Origin: CAUTYU01 sp963545205 | Lineage (GTDB): Bacteria; Desulfobacterota; Desulfovibrionia; Desulfovibrionales; Desulfomicrobiaceae | Reading direction: 5' to 3' | Length of the DNA stretch: 64,000 nt | Assembly (NCBI GenBank): GCA_963545205.1 | Contig: CAUUHW010000005.1 | Span: 62,001-126,000 of the forward strand | Shown here: positions 34,288 to 43,869 of the stretch, piece after piece | Numbering within the stretch: position 1 is the first letter of the stretch | Layout: each line of letters opens with the position of its first letter | Notes under the pieces: model-generated | Databases searched by the model: none | What the model was told of the DNA's origin: nothing | The model's input: the letters and a program-made list of their open reading frames with translations, nothing else | Made by a program: the position numbers and the translations under genes

Positions 34288-35283
34288 CTAATTGCCGGCA
34301 ATAGTTGCCCGGACCTGCTCAATAAGCTTTTTCTCGATACGGGATTCAAACTGCTTATAAACACACTCGGAAGCTTTGGCCCACCTGGAACGCTCCTCAG
34401 GGCTAAGTACAACAACCTTCACTCCCTTTTCTTTCAGTTTGGCCAGAATTGCCTTTTCACCGTCACGGATAAGTTTCCGTTCGTACAATTTCATTTCCTC
34501 AACAGCAGTCAGAACAATTTCTTTTTGCTCAGGAGTTAAACTCTCCAGAAACCGTTTGGAAATCATGACCAGATGAGGACTGTACAGACTGTTGACAATT
34601 GTCATGTTATTATTGACTTCAGGAAAGTTATTATACCAGGCAAGGTTCAAATCAATGTCAATTCCGTCCACGGTCTTTTGCTGCAAAGCAGTATATACTT
34701 CTCCCCAGGCAACAGGTGTCGGGTTCATGCCAAGAGCTTTCAATGTGGCGATATGCGCCTTGGAAGGAGTAGAACGAATTTTCAGACCTTTGGCGTCTTC
34801 CAGACTGACAATCGCCTTCTGGTTATTCCAGAGATTACGGAAGCCTATTTCAATATAACCAAGTCCGATAATGCCACTTTTTTCAAGAGCCTTGGTGGCG
34901 TTCCTGCCAATAGGGCCATCTGTGATTTTATCTGTTGATTCATAGTCGGGAAACAGAAAAGGGAGATCGAAAATCAAAAATTCATCAGAAAAAGGGGCAA
35001 GGTTGGGGGTGGAAGCTGAACCCATTTGCAACATATTATATTGCAGTCCCTGCACCACGCTGTCAAAGTTGCCGAATTTAGAACTGTCATAAATATCAAC
35101 ACGCATCCCACCTTTACTACGTGTTTCCACCAGTTCCTTGAATTTTTCAAACCCTTGTCCCATTGGGTGTTGGGGGACATTCGGATGAGCAAGTTTAATG
35201 ACAATAGGCCCTGCAAAAACAGAGGACACGGTAAGCACAAAAGTTAAAAATATCGCCCCCAAAAAACTCTTCAATCCACACAT
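34288..35283 (-). CDS. TRAP transporter substrate-binding protein (DctP family)
   Basis: 331 residues from the ATG at 35283 (CAGGAGAAAG upstream). Signal peptide residues 1-24 (SSVFAGPIV). Body: PMGQGFEKFKELVETRSKGG, LKIRSTPSKAHIATLKALG and PTPVAWGEVYTALQQKTVDG, all typical. First gene of the third TRAP operon, downstream of the PLP lyase gene and its terminator. Confidence 0.94.
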   Translation of the reverse strand: MCGLKSFLGAIFLTFVLTVSSVFAGPIVIKLAHPNVPQHPMGQGFEKFKELVETRSKGGMRVDIYDSSKFGNFDSVVQGLQYNMLQMGSASTPNLAPFSDEFLIFDLPFLFPDYESTDKITDGPIGRNATKALEKSGIIGLGYIEIGFRNLWNNQKAIVSLEDAKGLKIRSTPSKAHIATLKALGMNPTPVAWGEVYTALQQKTVDGIDIDLNLAWYNNFPEVNNNMTIVNSLYSPHLVMISKRFLESLTPEQKEIVLTAVEEMKLYERKLIRDGEKAILAKLKEKGVKVVVLSPEERSRWAKASECVYKQFESRIEKKLIEQVRATIAGN

Positions 35284-35380
35284 AACTCTTTCTCCTGATT
35301 TATAAAGATTACAATACGATAAGCATATGAACTGTTGCACAATACAACATCGCTTCCGCGTTTATGGAAACTCAAACAAA

Positions 35381-35412
35381 AAAGCCGCGTCCATCAAAAA
35401 AAACGCGGCTTT
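35381..35412 (-). terminator. Terminator after the PLP lyase gene
   Basis: AAAGCCGCGT and ACGCGGCTTT form a perfect 10-bp stem. Flanking A and T runs allow it to act in the minus direction for the gene ending at 35426. It separates that gene from the TRAP operon. Confidence 0.85.
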
Positions 35413-35425
35413 CTGATTTATTTAT

Positions 35426-36430
35426 TTATTTAGCCCGGAATGTATCCAGATAGGCGTATAAAGCAGGAGAACCACCAGTGTGCAAAAACAGCACATTGGA
35501 ATTTTCCGCGAAGTGTCCCTTCCTGACCAGATCAATCAGTCCGGCAGCGGCTTTACCGGAATACACAGGGTCAAGCAGTATTCCTTCAGTTGAAGCCAGC
35601 AGCTTGACAGCTTCTACCATGGAATCAGTAGGCAGAGAATAGCCGGGACCAACATATCCATCAAAACAGACAATATTTTTGCGGTCAATTCCACCCTTCA
35701 CACCACAACGTTCAGCAGTAGCCTCTGCCAGCTTGTAGACAATTTCCTCCTGCGCATCTTTGGTACGACTGACATTAACACCGCTGACCGGAATATTGGC
35801 GTTCGTTCCCGACATACCAACCACTATACCCGCATGGGTACCAGCACTGCCGCTTGGCACAACCATATGGTCAATGTTCAGTCCCATGGTAAAAAGCTGC
35901 TGAATGGTTTCCTGCGCGCAAGCAACATATCCGGTCGCGCCAATAGAATTGGAAGCACCACCCGGAACGATGTAAGGTTTCTTGCCCTTTGCCTTCAGTT
36001 GGGTGGCAAGTTTGTCCATTTCGCCCAGCATATCCGAGCCTCCGGGAACAACGGTGATTGATTTCACGCCCATAAGCTGGAACAAAAAATTATTACCGGA
36101 GGCTGTTGGGTTGTAACTGTCCTTAACCCGTTCTTCAAGAATCAGATGACAATCCAGTCCTTCCTTGACAGCCCAGGATAATGTCAAACGGCAATGGTTA
36201 GATTGTACAGCTCCACAGGTAATAATGGTATCCGCGCCCTGGGCCAGAGCATCAGCAATGGAAAAATCAAGCTTACGGGTTTTGTTTCCACCTGCACAAC
36301 CGGGAAGAAGGTCATCGCGCTTAATAAAAAGATTAACTTTTCCTCCCAATGCTTTTGAAAAATTGGGCAGAGCCTCAATAGGAGTGGGAACTTGCACATA
36401 TCCCCGGCGGGGAAACTTTGTCAGATTCAT
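35426..36430 (-). CDS. L-cysteate sulfo-lyase / D-cysteine desulfhydrase-family PLP enzyme
   Basis: 334 residues of the ACC-deaminase/D-cysteine-desulfhydrase family: PTPIEALPNFSKALGG, Schiff-base Lys in AGGNKTRKLDF, TCGAVQSNHCRLTLSWAVKE, and PLP-phosphate loop SGSAGTHAGIVVG. Family members include CuyA (cysteate to pyruvate, ammonia and sulfite) and DcyD (D-cysteine to pyruvate, ammonia and sulfide). The opening NLTKFPRRGY and the core are CuyA-like in my reading, but sequence alone does not exclude DcyD. A sulfite-exporter-type gene, Asp/Glu-type racemase and RidA in the neighbourhood fit cysteate better. It carries its own terminator. Confidence 0.85.
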   Translation of the reverse strand: MNLTKFPRRGYVQVPTPIEALPNFSKALGGKVNLFIKRDDLLPGCAGGNKTRKLDFSIADALAQGADTIITCGAVQSNHCRLTLSWAVKEGLDCHLILEERVKDSYNPTASGNNFLFQLMGVKSITVVPGGSDMLGEMDKLATQLKAKGKKPYIVPGGASNSIGATGYVACAQETIQQLFTMGLNIDHMVVPSGSAGTHAGIVVGMSGTNANIPVSGVNVSRTKDAQEEIVYKLAEATAERCGVKGGIDRKNIVCFDGYVGPGYSLPTDSMVEAVKLLASTEGILLDPVYSGKAAAGLIDLVRKGHFAENSNVLFLHTGGSPALYAYLDTFRAK

Positions 36431-36537
36431 AATACGACCTCTCTGGTTTAAAAGTTAATAAAAAAATCCTGAATACGCTTTTTGTCATTTTTGTCTGACA
36501 GAATAAATATTCTTCACCTTTTTTACAAAAGATAAAT

Positions 36538-37914
36538 TTATTCATTGCAAAATTTTCTATTCCAACCTGTAAGAGCAGAAAAGATTAATACAGCCAATAA
36601 AGCCCAAGAATATGGATTATACAAAGCAGAACTAATATAAGGAACAAAAATATTATATGTTTCAGCAGCATTGACAAGAGAAGCATACCAGGCTGCGACA
36701 ACGATATGCCAGGGAAGAATAAAAAATATAGTACAAACAGCACAGTCCATAAGATTTGCGCGTCTGGCAGGAGAAAGATTAAATTTTTCTCCTATTGGAC
36801 GCACAAGTGACGGGCCAACCAAAAGTTCTGCCGGAGCATTCGCAGAGATTGGGATAGAAGCGAATATAGTAATTCCAATAATAAAAATCTCTGCTTGACG
36901 TACTGTACTAATCATTACTTTTTCAGCATATACAAGGATGCGTTTCATTATCCCGCTTTCAACAAGTATTTGTGTTATAGAAAGTATTAGCATTGCAAAT
37001 ATAATAGCTCCAATTACGCTATCTATTCCATTCTGTATAATACCAGTTGAAATACCTCTTTTTTCAGGGATACTGAAAATATCTTTCAATTCTATATGGT
37101 TTATGAGAAATCCAATCAAAGCCGCTGTAATATTCCCATAAATAAGCGATTCGATAATATGTCTCCCGGAAAGAGCGGATATAACAACGACCAGAAGAGC
37201 CAACAGCATAAACGCGCCAAGTGGGTCCATATGGGCCTGAATTTCAGGCAAGGGTTGCAGCTTCCCGCCGCCACCGAAAAACAAAAAAGCAATGCCAGCA
37301 ATAAAAGCCGCGGTTATTGCCAAAGGAAACCGACTCCTGACAACATCTTTCATTGTCGCTCCCTGAGTATAGGCAGAAACAATTGTTGTATCCGAAATCG
37401 GCGCAAGATTATCTCCAAAAGCAGCTCCAGATAAAATGGCAAGTCCCAGCATGGCTGGGTCAGCTCCCAGGAAAAATCCTGCTGGATACAAAACAGGAGT
37501 CAGGGCGATGCACGTCCCGGTACTGGTTCCTGTGCCCAATGCGAAAAGCATTGCTGCGACAAAGACTGTAAGAGTAAAAACAGCACCCTGCGCTCCTGAA
37601 GTCATTCCCAGCCAGAGCAAACCATTTACCAACCCGCCAGCGACCATAAGCTTTCCAAAGACACCAGCGAAAAGCCAGGCTGTAACAATGACAATCCCTG
37701 TCTGGTCTCCCATGCCCCGCATAGCAGATTTACAATATTCTTTTTTATCTTTAGCAAAAAATAATCCGACAACAATAGCAACCCACGCGCAAGCCCAAAA
37801 AGGCTTTGTACCTCCACGCTCTGCTATAGATAACCAAATCAGGCCACCAACAAGGATGATAAGTGGAATTAATCCTCCGAATAAACCTCCATACATTTCT
37901 AGTCTTCTTTCCAT
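36538..37914 (-). CDS. NhaC-family Na+/H+ antiporter-like transporter
   Basis: 458 residues, about eleven membrane helices, with the NhaC motif AAFGDNLAPISDTTIVSA and GTGTSTGTCIALTP. GGAGA precedes the ATG. NhaC homologues can also exchange organic acids for ions. It lies 107 bases upstream of the PLP lyase on the same strand, and may restore ion balance for Na+-driven TRAP and symport uptake. Confidence 0.9.
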   Translation of the reverse strand: MERRLEMYGGLFGGLIPLIILVGGLIWLSIAERGGTKPFWACAWVAIVVGLFFAKDKKEYCKSAMRGMGDQTGIVIVTAWLFAGVFGKLMVAGGLVNGLLWLGMTSGAQGAVFTLTVFVAAMLFALGTGTSTGTCIALTPVLYPAGFFLGADPAMLGLAILSGAAFGDNLAPISDTTIVSAYTQGATMKDVVRSRFPLAITAAFIAGIAFLFFGGGGKLQPLPEIQAHMDPLGAFMLLALLVVVISALSGRHIIESLIYGNITAALIGFLINHIELKDIFSIPEKRGISTGIIQNGIDSVIGAIIFAMLILSITQILVESGIMKRILVYAEKVMISTVRQAEIFIIGITIFASIPISANAPAELLVGPSLVRPIGEKFNLSPARRANLMDCAVCTIFFILPWHIVVAAWYASLVNAAETYNIFVPYISSALYNPYSWALLAVLIFSALTGWNRKFCNE

Positions 37915-38021
37915 ATTTCATTCTCCTTTATTCTCAGGATACTGTCTTTTTTTACATGATAAAATAATATTTCAGGACATAAAAAATATCAAAAAAACAT
38001 ACCTTCAAATAAAACAGCAAA

Positions 38022-39236
38022 TTATTTTTCATTAAAATCATTTTCTAATCTGGAAACAACAATTGCGCCAGTACTGTCCCCCATTACATTTAATGTTGTA
38101 CGAGCCATATCTAATATTCTATCCACTCCAGCCACAAGAGCTATCCCTTCCATAGGCAGATTCACCTGCGTAAAAACCATTGTCATTACCACGAGAGCAG
38201 CAGAGGGGACTCCAACAGATCCTATAGAAGCTAATACAGCCATAAGAAGAATTGTTAATTGAGATGAAAAAGCAAGTTCAATCCCGTAAACCTGGGCAAC
38301 GAACAATGCGGCAAGACCAAGATACAATGCGGCACCATCCATATTGATTGTTGTCCCAAGCGGGATTGTAAAACTTGAGATATCCCTTGGAACTCCTATC
38401 TTTTCTGTTGCATCCATATTGGCCGGCAAGGCAGCTGCGCTTGAGCAGGTAGAAAAAGCAATAATCAGGGGTTCTGCCATGATTCTAAAATAAGTTCTCA
38501 TATTCAGACGTCCAACCCCCTTGATAAGTGGCAAATAGACAATGCAGACATGAATTACAGATGCAATATACATTAAAATAATAAGCTTAATGAGAGGGAG
38601 TAAAACAGAAGCACCGCTCTTTCCAATAGTATACGCGATAAGGGCCGCAACCCCATAGGGAGCCAAATACATTACTGCGGCTGTTATTTTAATCATAATT
38701 TCATTTGCTATTTCAAAAACTTTCAATAATGGACGACCTTTCTCACCTAAACTGGAAAGACCAAAACCAAAAAAGATGGAAAAGAAGATAATCTGAAGGA
38801 ACTTCCCCTCAGCAAAGGCCTGAACAGGATTCATTGGAACGATATTCAAAAGCGTATCAACAGCATTCGGGGGATTGACTTTCCTGACATTAAGCCCCTC
38901 TACGGAAAGATTTAATCCCGCTCCGGGGTGAAACAAATTGGCAATCAAAAGTCCAATAAAGACAGCAATAGCTGTTGTAACTATATAATAAAGAATAGTC
39001 TTAATGGATACACGACCAAGTTTGCTCAGGTCTCCCATACTGGCTGCTCCGGTAACCAGAGAAGCAACTATCAATGGAACAACAATCATACGGATAAGAC
39101 GAATAAATAAATCTCCAATGGGTTTAACCAAAGAAGGTTCCCAGCCTGCAAATTGAATAATAAATCCAATGATGATTCCAATTACAAATCCAATCCCCAT
39201 TTTAGCCGGAAGGCTCATTTTTGTTCTGTTAGCCAT
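38022..39236 (-). CDS. Dicarboxylate/amino acid:cation symporter (DAACS, GltP-like)
   Basis: 404 residues, with the family's serine-rich re-entrant loop STCSSAAALPANMDATE, the Na+/substrate motif NMDGAALYLGLAALF and late helix NVMGDSTGAIVVSRL. GGGAG precedes the ATG. Members take up aspartate, glutamate or C4-dicarboxylates with Na+ or H+. Cysteate, a sulfonate analogue of aspartate, is a credible substrate given the neighbours. Same strand as NhaC and the racemase. Confidence 0.93.
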   Translation of the reverse strand: MANRTKMSLPAKMGIGFVIGIIIGFIIQFAGWEPSLVKPIGDLFIRLIRMIVVPLIVASLVTGAASMGDLSKLGRVSIKTILYYIVTTAIAVFIGLLIANLFHPGAGLNLSVEGLNVRKVNPPNAVDTLLNIVPMNPVQAFAEGKFLQIIFFSIFFGFGLSSLGEKGRPLLKVFEIANEIMIKITAAVMYLAPYGVAALIAYTIGKSGASVLLPLIKLIILMYIASVIHVCIVYLPLIKGVGRLNMRTYFRIMAEPLIIAFSTCSSAAALPANMDATEKIGVPRDISSFTIPLGTTINMDGAALYLGLAALFVAQVYGIELAFSSQLTILLMAVLASIGSVGVPSAALVVMTMVFTQVNLPMEGIALVAGVDRILDMARTTLNVMGDSTGAIVVSRLENDFNEK

Positions 39237-39288
39237 AATTTCTCCCTCTGTTTTTCAGGTGTACATTACGGTTCATGCTCTAACGACA

Positions 39289-39993
39289 CTAAAGAGAACC
39301 CTTTACTTCTTTAATAATTGATTCTGCCAGTACTTGAGCGGAGTCAAAGACAGGTTTTTCAGATTGAATTGCTGAGGTAAACATGGATAATTCCGTACAT
39401 GCGATCAAAAGGCCTTGGGCCCCTGAATCAAGAAGATGATTCACGGCGAGTTGAAATGTCTCTACAACCTCTGCCCCAGAATTGCTTGTTTTTATCTTTT
39501 TGATGAGCTCCATAACGAGACTTTGAACCTCGTTTGCAGGGTTTAACACATTGACCCCGAATGATTGAAATTCCTTTTTGTACAAGCCAATGTTCAAAAC
39601 TGCTGTAGAAGCCAACAAACCAATAGTTTTCAAATCTGGCTCAAGATGAGATACTTCCTCACATGTCAAACGAATCATATTCAAAACAGGCACAGGAACC
39701 ACTTCCTGTACTTTTGTATGATAGTAATGAGCAGTATTGCAAGGAATCACGAGAAAATCAGCACCCCAGGCATGAAGTTTCCTGGCCATTTCCTGCAGAC
39801 ATGGAGCAGGGTCTTCTCCTCCACCCTCAAGTAAGGCTTTTATCCGGGAAGGAACCTTAGGATTGTTATCAACTATCATGCGGATATGATCAGCATCATC
39901 TGAAGCGGAAGTTCCCTTAATAATCCGGCTCATCAAATCAACTGTCGCTTCTGGCCCCATTCCTCCGATAATTCCAACAATTTTTTCTTTCAT
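39289..39993 (-). CDS. Aspartate/glutamate-racemase family protein
   Basis: 234 residues from the ATG at 39993 (MKEKIVGIIGGMGPEATVD, the standard family start). Both catalytic cysteines are present: VIPCNTAHYY and LIACTELSMF, so a cofactor-independent two-base racemase is expected. Substrates in the family are Asp, Glu and related amino acids; with a DAACS symporter in front of it and a cysteate-lyase-type enzyme nearby, D/L-aspartate or D/L-cysteate is likely. Confidence 0.9.
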   Translation of the reverse strand: MKEKIVGIIGGMGPEATVDLMSRIIKGTSASDDADHIRMIVDNNPKVPSRIKALLEGGGEDPAPCLQEMARKLHAWGADFLVIPCNTAHYYHTKVQEVVPVPVLNMIRLTCEEVSHLEPDLKTIGLLASTAVLNIGLYKKEFQSFGVNVLNPANEVQSLVMELIKKIKTSNSGAEVVETFQLAVNHLLDSGAQGLLIACTELSMFTSAIQSEKPVFDSAQVLAESIIKEVKGSL

Positions 39994-40073
39994 CACTGAA
40001 CATCCCCATGAAGAAGGATAAAAACGAAAACAGTCCCTCAGCAACAACTTGCTTTAATAGCTTGCTAATGAAT

Positions 40074-40457
40074 TTATTTCAGATAAAAAATCGCTTCCAT
40101 TTCCACATCTGCTCCAAGTGGCAGAGCAGCGACCTGAAAGGCACTACGGGCGGGATAAGGAGCTGAAAAATACTGGGCATACACTTCGTTGACTGCTGCG
40201 AAATCCTTGATATCAGCGAGAAAAACAGTTGTCTTGACAACATTGTCCAGGCTCGTGCCTGCCTCTTCTGCAATGGCCCGCAGATTGGCAAATATTTGAT
40301 GCACACGATCGCCAATACTCCCTTCAACCATTTTTCCGGTAGCAGGATCAAGAGCCAACTGCCCGGATGCGAATAAAAAATCTCCTGAGAGTATGGCCTG
40401 CGAATACGGTCCAACAGCGCCAGGAGCTTTGGAAGTGTTGACAGCTTGTTGAGACAT
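40074..40457 (-). CDS. ridA: RidA-family enamine/imine deaminase
   Basis: 127 residues. RidA motifs GAVGPYSQAI, FASGQLALDPATG, VVKTTVFLADI and the catalytic Arg in YPARSAFQVAALP. It hydrolyses reactive 2-aminoacrylate and similar enamines produced by PLP lyases. I chose the second ATG (40457), 8 bases from GGAGG; the first is too close. Located at the head of the racemase-symporter group, matching a PLP beta-elimination pathway. Confidence 0.95.
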   Translation of the reverse strand: MSQQAVNTSKAPGAVGPYSQAILSGDFLFASGQLALDPATGKMVEGSIGDRVHQIFANLRAIAEEAGTSLDNVVKTTVFLADIKDFAAVNEVYAQYFSAPYPARSAFQVAALPLGADVEMEAIFYLK

Positions 40458-40613
40458 CTTCATATCCTCCGATTTTATTGGGTTAAAAAAATGTTAAAAT
40501 GGCGACTGCACAATGTCGACATTTATTTATGTGATTTTTTTCTCACAGCAAATAAAACTTGTCAACAAGATTAAAGAAAAAATAAAAAATTAGCTGGAAC
40601 AGCCTATAATCTA

Positions 40614-42761
40614 TTACTTTTTCCCTTTCCCTTCCTTTGTTTTTCCACCGGAATCTTTCAGTTCCAGCTCAATTTCCAGCAAGGTCAGGCTCGCGCCCTT
40701 TAACACAACCTTGACCTGTTGCCCCAGGTGAAATTCCCGCCCTGTTCGCTCGCCAACAACAATATGCTGCTTGGGGCAAAAGACGTAGTAATCATCACGC
40801 AACGTGCTGAGACGAACCAAACCTTCCGCCACAATACCGTCCAGTTCCACCCAGAATCCAAAATCTGAAAAAGACGAGATAACACCTGAAAATGTTTTGC
40901 CTGTTTTGGGACGCAAAAACAAAATGGCGCAGCGTTTGTCCATTTCCCGCTCGGCCAGCATGGCTCTTCGTTCCGTGGCATTGATTTCAGAAGCAACAGA
41001 AAGCAGGTGCTCCAACGACATATCAAGGTGCTTGCCACGCAACACGGCTTTCAAAGAGCGATGAACAATCAAATCCGCGTAACGGCGAATAGGCGAGGTA
41101 AAATGACAGTAGCAGGTTGAAGCCAGGCCAAAATGTCCACTGTTTTCAGGCGCGTACTGGGCCTGCATCATGGAACGCAGCAGCAACCGGTTCACCAGAA
41201 ATTCCAGACTGCCTCCCCTGGCCTCCTCCAGCACCTTACGCAACGCCTCACTTGTTGGCAGCACGGGCAGATTGTGCCCAACAGGGCTTTTGCTTTGGCG
41301 CAGCAACACAAACAGATTGCTCAGCCTGTCCCTATCCGGCTCCGGATGAACACGATACAAACAAGGCGCTTTTTTCTCCGCCAGAAACGAGGCAACCGCC
41401 TCATTGGCCGCGACCATGAATTCTTCCACCAGACGATGACTAAAAAACCGCTGGGCATGAAAAAGCGACACAACCTTTCCGGCCGGGTCCACTTCTACCT
41501 GCATTTCCGGCAGGTCAAAATCGATACAGCCCCGCGCGTGCCTTTTTTCATGTAAGATTTCAGCCAGCTCCCACGCATCGCCAAGCAGCTCCCGCGTGCG
41601 CGCCGATTCTTTCGTGTTGTCTCCGCCTGTAAACGCCATTTCCACCTGCGTATAAGTCAAACGAGCAGCACTTTTGATAACTGCTTCAAAAAATTCAGTG
41701 CGTTGCAGGTTGCCGTCCAGATGAAAAAAAAGACGTGCAACAAGCACCAGCCGCTCCTTTTCAGGGTTGAGGCTGCACAGGCCGTTAGAAAGTATTTGCG
41801 GCAGCATTGGTTCCACCGAACAGGGAAAATACCATGAATTGCCACGGACAAAGGCTTCATGGTCAAGTACGGAGCCCGGCCGCACATAGTGGGCAACATC
41901 GGCAATGGCCACATTGAGTACAAAACCTTTTTTGTTTTTTGTAACCAAAATGGCGTCATCAAAATCTCTGGCTGTTTCGCCGTCAATGGTCACAAAAGGC
42001 TCACCCCGCAAATCCTCTCTGCCCTGCAAATCGGAAGTCTGCGGACGAACGGGCAGCTTTTCAGCCTGCTCCAGAACCGCTTGTGGAAATTCAAGGGGAA
42101 CACGCTGGGAAGCCTTGACCATCTGCTCCTGCACCCGAACGTCAAGTTCATCTCCAAGATGGCGTAAAATCGTTGCCTGCCAAAGCCCCTGGGCTATTTT
42201 TTCTTCGGGACGAACCAGCAGAATATCTCCACGGGACGGGTGCGGCAAAAATCCAGCAGGGTCAGCTGCAAGCCCATGTTTTATCCGCCAGTCAAGAGGT
42301 ACCAGCCGAATCAGGCCACCGCCAAGCAAGCCCTCGACCCTGACGGGCAGTTGCGTATAGTGCCGTTTGAGCACCCGCATAACCTTGCCTTCCGGCCTGC
42401 GTCCACGCCCACGTGAAAAAAGCGCAACCTCAACCTCGTCTCCATGCCACCCATCGCCAATATCTCCCGCCCGCACAAAAATATCTTCACCAGTCTGTAA
42501 AACAAAACCTGTTCCACCCCGGTGTATTTCCAGTATTCCCCGGCGCAGAGCAAGGTCTGAAGGGCTTAAATACCGCTTGCCGGACTGAAAAACCTGCCCG
42601 GATTCAACCAGAGCACGCAAACGGGTGCGGATTTCTTTTCGCAATGCTTTGTTGGCCCTGAAAACTGTAAATATTTCATTGAGATTGATTGATTTTTTTG
42701 ACCGCTTGATAAGTGCAAGCAAATCCTTGCTCAACACATCTGTTTTTTTTGCTTTTTTCAC
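40614..42761 (-). CDS. rnr: Ribonuclease R
   Basis: About 715 residues. N-terminal helix-turn-helix and cold-shock-like domains (EIHRGGTGFVLQTGEDIFV), RNB catalytic domain with VTIDGETARDFDDAI holding the metal-binding Asp residues, and a C-terminal S1 domain (FSGVISSFSDFGFWVELDG). A 3'-5' exoribonuclease that degrades structured RNA and works with tmRNA, which is encoded 2 kb away. I prefer GTG at 42761 (VKKAKKTD); an ATG at 42812 would overlap lpxK and lacks a ribosome site. Confidence 0.93.
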   Translation of the reverse strand: MKKAKKTDVLSKDLLALIKRSKKSINLNEIFTVFRANKALRKEIRTRLRALVESGQVFQSGKRYLSPSDLALRRGILEIHRGGTGFVLQTGEDIFVRAGDIGDGWHGDEVEVALFSRGRGRRPEGKVMRVLKRHYTQLPVRVEGLLGGGLIRLVPLDWRIKHGLAADPAGFLPHPSRGDILLVRPEEKIAQGLWQATILRHLGDELDVRVQEQMVKASQRVPLEFPQAVLEQAEKLPVRPQTSDLQGREDLRGEPFVTIDGETARDFDDAILVTKNKKGFVLNVAIADVAHYVRPGSVLDHEAFVRGNSWYFPCSVEPMLPQILSNGLCSLNPEKERLVLVARLFFHLDGNLQRTEFFEAVIKSAARLTYTQVEMAFTGGDNTKESARTRELLGDAWELAEILHEKRHARGCIDFDLPEMQVEVDPAGKVVSLFHAQRFFSHRLVEEFMVAANEAVASFLAEKKAPCLYRVHPEPDRDRLSNLFVLLRQSKSPVGHNLPVLPTSEALRKVLEEARGGSLEFLVNRLLLRSMMQAQYAPENSGHFGLASTCYCHFTSPIRRYADLIVHRSLKAVLRGKHLDMSLEHLLSVASEINATERRAMLAEREMDKRCAILFLRPKTGKTFSGVISSFSDFGFWVELDGIVAEGLVRLSTLRDDYYVFCPKQHIVVGERTGREFHLGQQVKVVLKGASLTLLEIELELKDSGGKTKEGKGKK

Positions 42762-42787
42762 ACGAAAACCTTTTATAATGTGACAAA

Positions 42788-43816
42788 TCAATGAATGGCA
42801 AGTCGTTCCCATTGCCGGGCGAACCAGTCGGGAAAAGAAGACAGACCGGAAGGAGAGATGAACCGGACACGCACGTCAAGCATATATAAATCAGGCAGGG
42901 AAAAAGCCGCCAGCTTCACCGCGTCCTTTTGCGTACACACAATACGGGCCTGTCTTTGTCTGGCCACGCTGGCTATAGTGTCGGCATCTTTTTGTGAAAA
43001 GGCGTGATGGTCGGCAAACACCAGATGTTCGAGGGGCGGCAGCCCTATACATTTTTCACAGGTGGCAACCACTTTTTGAGGACCTGCAATACCCGTAACC
43101 AACACATACGGCGCGGCCGGCGGAAGAGTGCCCTGTCCCCCCACCTGCTGCAAGCCGTTTGCTTCAACCTGAAAGGCAAAGATTGGCTTGTTCAAAGGAA
43201 GCAGATGATGGTCTGCCGCTGGCAGCAACTCATTTAAGTCCTGACCAAAGGTATTGAGCAAAAAAGCGTCCGCGCGAAGAAGTGCTTGCTCTGATTCGCG
43301 CCAGTTTCCAGCAGGCATGACTGTATTCCATCCTTCCTGAATATCGTGAGGAGCCAAAAGAACCAGATTAAGATGGCGCTTGACCGCCAGATGCTGAAAT
43401 CCATCATCAAGCACAAACATATCAGGGGCAAATTCCTGCATGGCCCAAGGCCCGGAACGCTTTCGTTTCGGGTCAACAATCACCCTGGCCTGCGGAGCGT
43501 TTCGGGCTAGGAGCAAAGGTTCATCTCCGGCCTGAGCGGGCGAGCTGTCAGGGCGTACCCAAAACGGCAGATGAGGTGGCCGGCTTTTGTATCCACGGGT
43601 GAGCAGCGCACTGCGCAGCCCCTGTCGTCTGGCCCAGTCAAGCACCCAGCCGCAGACCGGTGTTTTTCCGGTACCACCCCAGGAAATATTGCCAACAGAA
43701 ATACAGGGAACTTCCGGCTCCCACTGAGGAAACAGTCCCCGCTCATACGCCTGTTCGCGCAAACGCATGAGTTGGCCGTAACAGAAGCCAAGAGAAGAAA
43801 ATAAAGAACATGACAT
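42788..43816 (-). CDS. lpxK: Tetraacyldisaccharide 4'-kinase
   Basis: 342 residues. N-terminal membrane helix (SLFSSLGFCYGQLMRL), P-loop VGNISWGGTGKTP and LLTRGYKS, plus FVLDDGFQHLAVKRHLNLVL, all diagnostic for LpxK. It phosphorylates the lipid A precursor at the inner membrane. Shows the organism makes lipopolysaccharide. A terminator lies just upstream of its start on the side of the BI-1 gene; rnr follows closely on the same strand. Confidence 0.96.
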   Translation of the reverse strand: MSCSLFSSLGFCYGQLMRLREQAYERGLFPQWEPEVPCISVGNISWGGTGKTPVCGWVLDWARRQGLRSALLTRGYKSRPPHLPFWVRPDSSPAQAGDEPLLLARNAPQARVIVDPKRKRSGPWAMQEFAPDMFVLDDGFQHLAVKRHLNLVLLAPHDIQEGWNTVMPAGNWRESEQALLRADAFLLNTFGQDLNELLPAADHHLLPLNKPIFAFQVEANGLQQVGGQGTLPPAAPYVLVTGIAGPQKVVATCEKCIGLPPLEHLVFADHHAFSQKDADTIASVARQRQARIVCTQKDAVKLAAFSLPDLYMLDVRVRFISPSGLSSFPDWFARQWERLAIH

Positions 43817-43822
43817 AACAAC

Positions 43823-43851
43823 AAAAAAAGGGGCTCTTGCCCCCCTTTTTT
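43823..43851 (-). terminator. Bidirectional terminator between BI-1 gene and lpxK
   Basis: AAAAAAAGGGG, short loop, CCCCCCTTTTTT. It ends the BI-1 family transcript on the minus strand before lpxK begins, and could act either way. Confidence 0.8.
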
Positions 43852-43869
43852 CAGTTTACACAGGATCTG

